The notes below the pieces were generated by a model, which saw only the letters and a list, made by a program, of their open reading frames with translations, was not told the origin of the DNA and ran no database searches. 6,736 nt of DNA, taken from the NCBI GenBank assembly GCA_016210705.1, contig JACQTR010000171.1:1-6736 (forward strand), given 5' to 3'. This DNA is from Chloroflexota bacterium. Lineage in GTDB: Bacteria; Chloroflexota; Dehalococcoidia; JACQTR01. Positions 1 to 6,212 of the stretch are shown piece by piece. The position numbers and the translations under genes were made by a program. Every line of letters begins with the position of its first letter. Position 1 is the first letter of the stretch.

Positions 1-1817
1 CCTTCCTGGTGGGTGCCTTTTGCTCAGGCATATCTGGTTTCATCGGCATGTACATCTCGGTGAAATCTAATATGCGAACTGCCAGCGCCGCTCAGCGCAG
101 CCTGAGGGAGGCTGTAGCCGTAGCCTTAAGAGGGGGGGCCGTTTCTGGATTTCTCATCGTATCCCTTAGTCTTTTGGGAGTCACTGCAATCTATTACATA
201 TATGGGGGTGGTAATAATCCCGGGCAAGCCCCCTTTCTAATCGTTGGCTTTGGTTTTGGTGCCAGCTTCGTTGCCCTCTTCGCTCAATTAGGGGGTGGTA
301 TCTTTACCAAGGCCGCCGATATGGGGGCCGATCTTGTGGGCAAGGTGGAGGCAGGCATACCTGAGGATGATCCTCGCAATGCGGCCGTTATAGCTGACTT
401 GGTAGGGGACAATGTGGGCGATTGCGCTGGCCGTGGCGCCGATCTGTTTGAGTCGACGGCGGCAGAGAATATTGGGGCTATGATCTTGGGAGTAGCGATC
501 TACGCCATCACTGGAAACCGGGCTTGGATTCTTTTTCCTTTGGTGGTCTGTGCCCTGGGTCTGATAGCTAGTATGGTGGGGATCGGGGTGGTGCGTGCCA
601 GAGAGGATGAGGATCCCATGCGCGCTCTCAATCGAGGGTTTTATGTAGCCTCCCTACTGGCGGCAGGGGGAATGCTCTTGGCCACCTGGCAGATGTTGGA
701 TAACCTCTGGTTTTTGGCCGCGGGCCTGGTGGGCATAGCTAATAGCATCGCCTTTGTCTACATCGCTCAGTACTACACCGGAGTCCGATGGCGGCCGGTG
801 CGAGAGATAGCCCGCGCTTCGATGACCGGGCCAGCCACAAATATTGTGGCTGGCACCGCCGTCGGCTACGAATGCACCTTTGTAACTGCCATAACCATAT
901 CCGCGGCTCTCCTCAGCGCCTATTGGTTTGGTCAGCAGAGCGGCTTGGTTCACGGCGGCATCTATGGCACGGCGGTAGCTACCACGGGTATGCTCATGAC
1001 TTGCGCCTATATCCTGGCTATGGATACCTTTGGCCCGATTACGGATAACGCTGGAGGTATTACCGAAATGGCCGGGGCTTCAGCAGCGGCACGCAATATA
1101 ACCGATCGTCTTGATGCTGTGGGCAACACCACCAAGGCCCTGACCAAAGGCTATGCCATGGGTTCTGCCGCTTTGGCTGCCTTCCTCCTGTTCAGTGCTT
1201 ATTTGGATAAGGTGGCTGAGACCACTGGCAGAGCCTTCGATGTGGTAAACATCGCCCAGGTGAAGGTCTTTGTGGCGGCACTTTTGGCAGTAATGTTGGT
1301 CTTCTTCTTCAGTTCTTTGGCCATACGCGCCGTGGGCCGAACGGCGGGAAGGATCATCGAGGAGGTGCGGCGTCAGTTTAGAGCTGACCCGGGAATCATG
1401 GCCGGGACATCCCGCCCCGATTTTGCCCGCTGTGTTGACATCACCACACGGGCGGCGTTGCGATCTATGGTGGCCCCAGGCCTTCTGGTGGTAGGGACGC
1501 CTATAGTGGTAGGGGTGCTGTTTAAGGCCGAGGCGGTGGCTGCCCTCCTGATGGTGGGCACCATCGCGGGTATCATGGTGGCCACCTTTATGAATAACGG
1601 TGGCGGGGCCTGGGATAATGCCAAAAAACTCATAGAAGCCGGAGAATTGAAAGACGAGAACGGCGAGGTTATCGGCAAAGGTACCGCGGTCCACGCTGCC
1701 GCTGTGGTAGGGGATACTGTGGGCGATCCCTTTAAAGATACTGCCGGGCCTTCCTTGCACGTTTTGGTTAAACTACTCGCCACCACCACCCTAGTCCTGG
1801 CTCCGATATTCATATAG
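1..1817 (+). CDS. hppA: K+-independent proton-translocating membrane pyrophosphatase, 5' end missing
   Basis: This integral membrane pump couples pyrophosphate hydrolysis to H+ export across the cytoplasmic membrane. The frame is open from base 3 and runs off the left edge, so the true start is outside; about 605 residues remain and, against a usual length near 680-700, roughly 80-100 N-terminal residues are missing. Counting from base 9, the substrate motifs are DMGADLVGKVE (104-114), DLVGDNVGD (130-138), TDNAGG (345-350) and VGDTVGDPFKD (567-577), the last two regions carrying the Asp/Lys residues that bind Mg-PPi. Many hydrophobic spans lie between them. GNTTKA (372-377) has Lys at the position where K+-dependent enzymes have Ala; in this family that marks K+-independent pumps, which transport H+ rather than Na+. 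One oddity is Leu131 in DLVGDNVGD, where Asn is common. It ends 22 bases before the first glycosidase gene. The identification is very secure; ion specificity is inferred from the motif. Confidence 0.97.
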   Translation, partial: FLVGAFCSGISGFIGMYISVKSNMRTASAAQRSLREAVAVALRGGAVSGFLIVSLSLLGVTAIYYIYGGGNNPGQAPFLIVGFGFGASFVALFAQLGGGIFTKAADMGADLVGKVEAGIPEDDPRNAAVIADLVGDNVGDCAGRGADLFESTAAENIGAMILGVAIYAITGNRAWILFPLVVCALGLIASMVGIGVVRAREDEDPMRALNRGFYVASLLAAGGMLLATWQMLDNLWFLAAGLVGIANSIAFVYIAQYYTGVRWRPVREIARASMTGPATNIVAGTAVGYECTFVTAITISAALLSAYWFGQQSGLVHGGIYGTAVATTGMLMTCAYILAMDTFGPITDNAGGITEMAGASAAARNITDRLDAVGNTTKALTKGYAMGSAALAAFLLFSAYLDKVAETTGRAFDVVNIAQVKVFVAALLAVMLVFFFSSLAIRAVGRTAGRIIEEVRRQFRADPGIMAGTSRPDFARCVDITTRAALRSMVAPGLLVVGTPIVVGVLFKAEAVAALLMVGTIAGIMVATFMNNGGGAWDNAKKLIEAGELKDENGEVIGKGTAVHAAAVVGDTVGDPFKDTAGPSLHVLVKLLATTTLVLAPIFI

Positions 1818-1839
1818 CGAGGACGTTGGTTAGCAGATA

Positions 1840-3387
1840 TTGGGCCGTCGTGTTGTATGGAGAATAAACCAGGGGCTAAGAACGAGGCACTGGCTAGCCG
1901 TTCTTATTGTGGGTTTGGTATTCATATATACTGCCTATCCCATTTGGGGTGGGGTCTCTGCCTCGGCAAGCCCCAATCAACGCTTCGGCCTGGCTTTTGT
2001 AAACGGTATGGGCTATTCTGTCTCTGAGCTGCGCTACCAGCAAGCGGTGGATAGCGGGGCTACTTGGACTCGTTGGCCCCTCTATTGGAGCGAAGTGGAG
2101 ACATGTAATGGGTGCTTGGACGATTCAGCTTACGCCGCCGCCGATGATGTGGTCAACCGGGATGTAGCCCATGGTCTTAACATAAACGCCATTTTGTTAG
2201 GCACCCCAAGCTGGACGGGCCCCTCCGGCTCGATGGAGATACCCCCACCTCGAGTGGGGATCCGGAATATTATTCTTCCTAGCGGAGAAATTTCGGCACA
2301 AATAGGAGGCAGTAGCGCCTCTTCACCTCCACCTAATCTATACACCCCTGTTTTTATTGATGGCACCATCAACCCCAATAATTACTGGGCTCGCTTCGTA
2401 TATACCACCGTTTCCCGTTACAAGGATCGGGTCAAGGTGTGGGAAATGTGGAACGAGCCCGATCTCAAAGATGGGTCGGGACAGGGGGTCTTCTGGACCG
2501 GAAGCCGCGAGGACTACTACCGTCTCCTCCAGGTGGGTTATCTGGCGGCCAGAGCCGCCGATCCCTCGGCCACGGTGCTTTTTGCTGGGCTGGCCTATTG
2601 GACGGATACCGACTTCTTTCCTTACGTCCTCAATCTTATGAAGAACGATGGATCCGCATCGGCGAACCAATACTACTTTAACGTCCTGCCTCTACATTTT
2701 TACAGCGACCCTCATAATCTTTACGATAAACCCCTGTGGTTTCGTTCCCAAATGGTGAGTTACTTGGGCTCCGCTAAGCCCGTCTGGGTTAACGAGACCA
2801 ACATCCCAGTGTGTGACGATACCCAGGTCGGGGATCCCTTTTGTCCCAGCCCCTGGCGGGGTACCATGGAGGAACAAGCGGCCTATATCATTCAGGCCTA
2901 TGCCTTGGCCCTGGCCGCTGGAGTGGAGCGTGTCTTTATCTTCCAGCATTACGACGATAATGTAGGCTATCGGGAGTACTTTGGGCTGGTGCGCAACAAC
3001 ACCAACCCTCGTCCTGCCTATACCTCCTATCAAGTGGCCGCACAATATTTCCTTAACCCCACTTCAGCAGTTCGAGGTCTCCAGGGAAATGTGGAAACGG
3101 TGACCATCCTCTATGGCTCGTCGCCTCGGAGGGTAACGGTTATGTGGAACAACTCCACTAGCCCTGCTCAGGCTCAAATCGCTGCCGTCACTCCCACAGC
3201 TATCCTGGTCAACAAGTACGGTGCCCAGCAGAGCACAACTCCCCAGGGTGGCTTCTACCAAGTCCCGTTGCCAGCGGCTACCAACCCTGAGGTAGGGGTA
3301 GGGGGGGACCCCTATCTTTTGGTGGAGACCATTGACTTCGGCTACAAAATACACTTGCCCAGGATTTTGAAGGGTGCATCGGATTAA
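1840..3387 (+). CDS. Exported clan-A glycoside hydrolase (GH39/GH5-like)
   Basis: This is a predicted secreted or membrane-anchored retaining glycosidase of 515 residues; the substrate is unknown. A hydrophobic segment at residues 18-36 follows several Arg residues, and an A-S-A site near 41-43 suggests signal peptidase cleavage. The (beta/alpha)8 barrel spans about 48-405. It carries WNEPD with Glu206 as likely acid/base, and WVNET with Glu319 as likely nucleophile, the usual clan-A pair after strands 4 and 7. A Pro/Ser-rich insert sits at about 133-170. Residues 410-500 look like a beta-rich accessory domain. The tail reads YKIHLPRIL (502-510), resembling short C-terminal tails of Chloroflexota surface proteins. 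The only Cys residues are paired as C89/C92 and C325/C335, possible disulfides. The start is TTG at 1840, the first start after an in-frame TAG at 1831; GAGGA at 1819-1823 is a distant ribosome site, so the exact start is less certain. PslG-like exopolysaccharide hydrolases are one possible comparison, not a demonstrated function. Confidence 0.85.
   Translation: MGRRVVWRINQGLRTRHWLAVLIVGLVFIYTAYPIWGGVSASASPNQRFGLAFVNGMGYSVSELRYQQAVDSGATWTRWPLYWSEVETCNGCLDDSAYAAADDVVNRDVAHGLNINAILLGTPSWTGPSGSMEIPPPRVGIRNIILPSGEISAQIGGSSASSPPPNLYTPVFIDGTINPNNYWARFVYTTVSRYKDRVKVWEMWNEPDLKDGSGQGVFWTGSREDYYRLLQVGYLAARAADPSATVLFAGLAYWTDTDFFPYVLNLMKNDGSASANQYYFNVLPLHFYSDPHNLYDKPLWFRSQMVSYLGSAKPVWVNETNIPVCDDTQVGDPFCPSPWRGTMEEQAAYIIQAYALALAAGVERVFIFQHYDDNVGYREYFGLVRNNTNPRPAYTSYQVAAQYFLNPTSAVRGLQGNVETVTILYGSSPRRVTVMWNNSTSPAQAQIAAVTPTAILVNKYGAQQSTTPQGGFYQVPLPAATNPEVGVGGDPYLLVETIDFGYKIHLPRILKGASD
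3361..3364 (+). promoter_or_regulatory. Ribosome binding site deciding the GTG start of the second glycosidase
   Basis: AGGA lies inside the end of the preceding gene, 9 bases before GTG 3374. It supports the short-overlap GTG start and translation coupled to the upstream gene. A closer GAAGG (3369-3373) abuts the start and is too near to serve. Confidence 0.55.
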
Positions 3388-4519
3388 AGGTCGTTGGGGG
3401 GGAATAGCTTGTAGCCTATTGTTAGGGGTGGTTTTACTGGCTGTACCATTGACCCAGGCCTGCAGCAAAGAGGGCCCCGGAGCGGTGGTTATAGCCCCCC
3501 CTTGGAACGGTGGTTTTGGCTATGGCATGAACGTCCATGTGACCCAAGACAACATTCCTCAAGTAATGGCTGCCGTAAGGGGGGCAGGCTTTAACTGGGC
3601 GAAGCAGCAAATCCCGTGGCGGGACTGGGAGCCAGCCCCAGGGCAATACCATTGGGATCTCCTTGATCAGATGGTGGATGGTGCCGTGGGAAACGAAGTT
3701 AACCTTCTCTTCAGCGTGGTGAAGGCTCCTGATTGGGCGCGGCCGAAGGGAACGGATCTGAGCGTGGATGGCCCCCCTGCCGATTTCCAGGTCTTCGGCA
3801 GGTCATTAGCCGCTTTGGTTCAGCGCTATAAAGGCAAGGTCAAAGCCTATGAGATCTGGAATGAGCAAAACCTGTGGTATGAGTGGGGAGGGCGGGGAAA
3901 GCGCCTTAGCGCCCAAGAGTATGTGAGGCTCCTTAGGATTGCCTATCAAAGTATCAAAGGAGTCGACCCCCAGGCCATTGTGCTCTCTGGAGGCCTTACC
4001 CCAACGGGGGTTAATGATGGTGACATCGCCGTCGACGACGTAGCTTATCTGGAACAGATGTATAAAGCTGGCTTCGCCTCCTACGTCGATGCGGTGGGCG
4101 CTCATGCTGGCGGCTATAATAACCCCCCAGATGATGATCCTGACCACAAAAGCGTTACCTCCACCACTTACAAGGGCCATTGGAGCTTTTACTTTCGCCG
4201 CCTGGAGCAACTCCATGACGTGATGCTACGGTACGGCGATGATAGAAAGCTGTGGGTCACCGAGTTTGGCTGGAGTACCAATAACGCCGACCCCAATTAC
4301 GCCTATGGGGCCGACAACAGCGACGAGGATCAGGCTCGATACCTGGTGCGTGCCTTTCAACTGGGAAAGGAGTGGGGTTGGGTGGGGGTAATGTTCGTGT
4401 GGAACCTAAACTTTCAGAGCGTAGTGCCTGCAACCGATGAGAAGTATCCCTTCGGCATTCTTGGCCCGGATTGGAAGCCACGCCCGGCGTATAAAGCCCT
4501 GCAACGAATGCCTAAATAA
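3374..4519 (+). CDS. Exported clan-A glycoside hydrolase, paralogue of the upstream gene
   Basis: This is a second predicted extracytoplasmic retaining glycosidase, 381 residues, without the accessory domain of its neighbour. The N-terminus is a signal sequence (about 5-29) ending LTQAC. Cys30 is the only Cys outside the signal core, which suggests a lipoprotein, but the lipobox is poor (Thr at -3, Gln at -2). The barrel spans about 48-378. IWNEQN gives Glu164 as likely acid/base and WVTEFGW gives Glu297 as likely nucleophile. It shares RYK..VK..E.WNE, a Y.RLL....Y....DP.A.VL segment and PRPAY with the preceding protein, so the two are probably diverged duplicates. The GTG start at 3374 lies inside the upstream gene (14-base overlap), with AGGA at 3361-3364 nine bases ahead, so translational coupling is likely. 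GH39-like and GH5-like assignments are both possible, and the substrate is unknown. The last 8 bases overlap the 3' end of the gene on the opposite strand. Confidence 0.85.
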   Translation: MHRIKGRWGGIACSLLLGVVLLAVPLTQACSKEGPGAVVIAPPWNGGFGYGMNVHVTQDNIPQVMAAVRGAGFNWAKQQIPWRDWEPAPGQYHWDLLDQMVDGAVGNEVNLLFSVVKAPDWARPKGTDLSVDGPPADFQVFGRSLAALVQRYKGKVKAYEIWNEQNLWYEWGGRGKRLSAQEYVRLLRIAYQSIKGVDPQAIVLSGGLTPTGVNDGDIAVDDVAYLEQMYKAGFASYVDAVGAHAGGYNNPPDDDPDHKSVTSTTYKGHWSFYFRRLEQLHDVMLRYGDDRKLWVTEFGWSTNNADPNYAYGADNSDEDQARYLVRAFQLGKEWGWVGVMFVWNLNFQSVVPATDEKYPFGILGPDWKPRPAYKALQRMPK

Positions 4520-5168
4520 TATTCTGTAAGAAGGGGTTCCACTGTCGTTCTTGGCCGATGGTGGTCTCCGGGCCGTGGCCGGGGAGAACCAGGGTGTCAT
4601 CGCTGAGGACCATGAGCTTGCTCTGGATATTTTCTACCAATAACGCACCGTCGCCGCCAGGCATATCGTAGCGCCCGATACTAGACTGAAACAACGTATC
4701 CCCTGTAAAGATCAGTCCATCTCCCAAAAGACAAATTCCCCCTGGCGTGTGCCCCGGCGTATGAATGACCGTGAAATGGAGGTCGCCAATATTAATGGCG
4801 TCCCCCTCCGCCAATCGCAGATCGGGTGTAGGCGGCGATGGCCAAGAACTGCTGAACATGGATCCCCGGCGCGAATGTCCTGTCATGATTTCGATGTCGT
4901 CGGCGTGCATGGCGAATATGGCCCCCGTGGCCTCCTTTATTGGGCCCACAGCACCAACGTGATCGATGTGGCCGTGCGTGGCCACGATGGTCTTTATGGT
5001 TAGGCCCAATTTCGTAACCTCCTGTATAATGGCTTCTGCCTCAGCACCGGGATCAATTATTAGCCCCTCTTTAGTGGCACGAGAACCCACAATGTAGCAG
5101 TTTGAGGCAAAAGGCCCCACCACCAGGGCTCCAACGACCATCTTCTCCTCAAAATCGGGTATCGCCAT
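4512..5168 (-). CDS. Short glyoxalase-II-like metallo-beta-lactamase-fold hydrolase
   Basis: This is a cytoplasmic dinuclear metal hydrolase of 218 residues, of the short GloB-like/YcbL type that lacks the C-terminal helical domain of true glyoxalase II (about 250-260 residues). All metal ligands are visible: THGHIDH with His65, His67, Asp69 and His70; HTPGHTPGG with His140; TGDTLF with the bridging Asp157; and PGHGPET with His198. The SIGRYDMPGGD stretch (163-173) is typical of this subfamily, as is NCYIVG near the N-terminus (23-28). Members act on thioesters such as S-lactoylglutathione or related thiol adducts, but the real substrate is not predictable here, and the lineage may not make glutathione. 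ATG 5168 has GGAAGG seven bases upstream. It lies 13 bases after the other metallo-hydrolase gene and is almost certainly cotranscribed with it. Its stop overlaps the convergent glycosidase gene by 8 bases. Confidence 0.93.
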   Translation of the reverse strand: MAIPDFEEKMVVGALVVGPFASNCYIVGSRATKEGLIIDPGAEAEAIIQEVTKLGLTIKTIVATHGHIDHVGAVGPIKEATGAIFAMHADDIEIMTGHSRRGSMFSSSWPSPPTPDLRLAEGDAINIGDLHFTVIHTPGHTPGGICLLGDGLIFTGDTLFQSSIGRYDMPGGDGALLVENIQSKLMVLSDDTLVLPGHGPETTIGQERQWNPFLQNII

Positions 5169-5175
5169 TCGTGTG

Positions 5176-5182
5176 CCTTCCC
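5176..5182 (-). promoter_or_regulatory. Ribosome binding site of the glyoxalase-II-like gene
   Basis: On the minus strand GGGAAGG sits 7 bases before ATG 5168. It fills most of the 13-base gap and begins at the last base of the upstream stop codon, which fixes this start and suggests coupled translation. Confidence 0.7.
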
Positions 5183-6072
5183 TAGCTGGGCAGATTCCTC
5201 CGCCGGAAGTAGATCATATAGGCTATCACCGCCAGATTGGGCTCCTCTTTCCACCCGCAGCAGGTCTCAATGCGGCTAGCTATCTGATATTGGTCTTCAC
5301 CGGCTCTCATTCCCTCTAAGACGATTTCGCTATAAAGCTTAGTCGTCTCCACTACCGAGTGCAGCGACCGCTCTACATCCCTGTTTGCCGTTCCGTGGGA
5401 ATAGAAGAGTATAGAAGGGTGAAGGTTGCTCAGGTCTTCGATGGTTTTAAGGAATTGCTCCATATCGAAGCTGGGGGGTGCCACCCCAGGCTTGACTACG
5501 CTGCCATCTGATGAGGGCACTCCCAAGGCCTCGCCACAAAAGAGGCCTCGGGTGAGGCTGTCCCAAATGGCAATGTGGTGGGGGGCGTGGCCGGGGGAGT
5601 GAATCAGCCTCAATTCCCTGCGGCCCAATTTTATGGTTTCTTCCCCCTCTATTACCATAGCCTGGTTTTGAGGGACTGGGAGTATAGGGCCATATATGCT
5701 TTCGAAGGCGTCGCCAAAGCTGCGCTTAGTACTAGCGATGAGGCGGGATGGCTCCAACATGTGGGGCGCTCCCTCCTTGTGGAGGACGACCTGGGCCTTG
5801 GGTAAGCGCTGAGCCCAATAGCCTAGCCCTCCAGCGTGGTCTAGGTGGATGTGTGTGGGTATGATGAAGGATATCTTCCCAGGATCGTAGCCTAGGCGGC
5901 GTATGCCCTCCCATGTGCTCTCGGCAACCGCTGTTGGCCCTGTCTCGATCAAGGCTATCTTTTCATCCACCACCAAATATATCGTCGTGGTGGAGGGCAG
6001 ATTTATTACATCGGCCTTTAGAGGCGCGCTTATTTGATAGACTTCCTCGGCTACTTTTGCAGTGGAAACCAC
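5182..6072 (-). CDS. Metallo-beta-lactamase-fold hydrolase, HIHLDH/SPGHAPHH type
   Basis: This is a probable cytoplasmic metal-dependent hydrolase of 296 residues, first gene of the two-gene minus-strand operon. Metal motifs are THIHLDH (His74, His76, Asp78, His79), SPGHAPHH (His162) and YSHG (His226). The position that normally holds the metal-bridging Asp in a 'TGD' motif reads FCGEALG, with Glu181 instead; Glu can also bind metal, so activity is not excluded. The catalytic fold covers about 8-230. Residues 230-296 form a predicted helical C-terminal extension with an odd Cys271-Cys272 pair. The layout resembles the archaeal ST1585-like group of uncharacterised proteins; that comparison is from motif memory only. 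No signal peptide is seen. The start is GTG at 6072, chosen because AGGAG lies 6 bases upstream; the nearby ATG at 6098 is in another frame. The substrate is unknown. It is not a close copy of the downstream metallo-hydrolase, so the pair probably arose by association rather than recent duplication. Confidence 0.92.
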   Translation of the reverse strand: MVSTAKVAEEVYQISAPLKADVINLPSTTTIYLVVDEKIALIETGPTAVAESTWEGIRRLGYDPGKISFIIPTHIHLDHAGGLGYWAQRLPKAQVVLHKEGAPHMLEPSRLIASTKRSFGDAFESIYGPILPVPQNQAMVIEGEETIKLGRRELRLIHSPGHAPHHIAIWDSLTRGLFCGEALGVPSSDGSVVKPGVAPPSFDMEQFLKTIEDLSNLHPSILFYSHGTANRDVERSLHSVVETTKLYSEIVLEGMRAGEDQYQIASRIETCCGWKEEPNLAVIAYMIYFRRRNLPS

Positions 6073-6078
6073 TGGCGT

Positions 6079-6083
6079 CTCCT
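6079..6083 (-). promoter_or_regulatory. Ribosome binding site deciding the GTG start at 6072
   Basis: AGGAG on the minus strand is 6 bases upstream of GTG 6072. It is a strong Shine-Dalgarno match that supports the non-ATG start. Confidence 0.75.
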
Positions 6084-6099
6084 AGGTAAGGGTCTCATT

Positions 6100-6129
6100 A
6101 TTCTACTACCCGTGAGGCTACCCTGGCAA
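6100..6129 (-). promoter_or_regulatory. Predicted sigma70-type promoter of the metallo-hydrolase operon
   Basis: On the minus strand TTGCCA (6129-6124) matches the -35 consensus at 5 of 6 positions, and TAGAAT (6105-6100) matches the -10 consensus at 5 of 6, with an 18-base spacer. Transcription would begin near 6093, giving a leader of about 20 bases that contains the AGGAG site. The -35 box straddles the left arm and loop of the inverted repeat at 6115-6143, so a protein bound there would compete with polymerase. It is predicted by eye and untested. Confidence 0.55.
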
Positions 6130-6143
6130 TAAGAGGGTAGCTT
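6115..6143. promoter_or_regulatory. Inverted repeat between divergent promoters, candidate operator
   Basis: GCTACCCT (6117-6124) and AGGGTAGC (6134-6141) are perfect 8-base inverted arms around a 9-base centre. As a hairpin the stem extends by one G-U and one A-U pair to 10 pairs. A further direct copy of CTACCC at 6106-6111 starts 12 bases before the copy in the left arm, so the region holds three copies of the hexamer. The repeat lies upstream of the predicted plus-strand promoter and across the -35 box of the minus-strand one. No T-run follows on either strand, so it does not look like an intrinsic terminator. A binding site for a dimeric regulator is the simplest reading; a chance repeat is possible. 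Confidence 0.5.
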
Positions 6144-6148
6144 AGACC

Positions 6149-6177
6149 TTGACCTGTGGGGCCGAAGGTGCTACATT
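6149..6177 (+). promoter_or_regulatory. Predicted sigma70-type promoter of the glycyl-tRNA synthetase gene
   Basis: TTGACC (6149-6154) matches the -35 consensus at 5 of 6 positions and TACATT (6172-6177) matches the -10 at 4 of 6, with the ideal 17-base spacer. Transcription would begin near 6184, leaving about 29 bases of leader, too short for a T-box or other riboswitch. Confidence 0.5.
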
Positions 6178-6199
6178 TCAAGAATATTTTCTTCCTTGC

Positions 6200-6204
6200 G
6201 AAGG
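6200..6204 (+). promoter_or_regulatory. Ribosome binding site deciding the glycyl-tRNA synthetase start
   Basis: GAAGG lies 8 bases before ATG 6213 and 11 before ATG 6216. The later in-frame ATG at 6240 has no comparable site, so the upstream pair is favoured. Confidence 0.6.
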
Positions 6205-6212
6205 CTGGGTGA

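Noticed and set aside
1080..1760. A 226-codon open frame on the minus strand inside hppA
   Set aside because: It is His-, Gly- and Arg-rich with no domain, and is opposite conserved pyrophosphatase motifs, so it is a shadow of hppA.
1818..1839. A promoter or terminator between hppA and the first glycosidase
   Set aside because: The 22-base gap contains no hairpin with a T-run and no convincing -10 or -35 box, so read-through is the simpler view.
3449..3463. Canonical lipobox in the second glycosidase
   Set aside because: The site is LTQAC, with Thr at -3 and Gln at -2, which does not fit the consensus; lipidation of Cys30 remains only a possibility.
4570..4591. GC-rich imperfect palindrome (CTCCGGGCC-GT-GGCCGGGGAG) as a terminator for the convergent genes
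   Set aside because: It is interrupted by mismatches, has no T-run on either strand, and lies in the conserved LPGHGPET codons of the glyoxalase-like gene.
6115..6212. T-box riboswitch upstream of the glycyl-tRNA synthetase
   Set aside because: AGGGTAGC only loosely resembles a T-box core, there is no room for the specifier stem, and the likely promoter lies downstream of it, leaving about 29 bases of leader.
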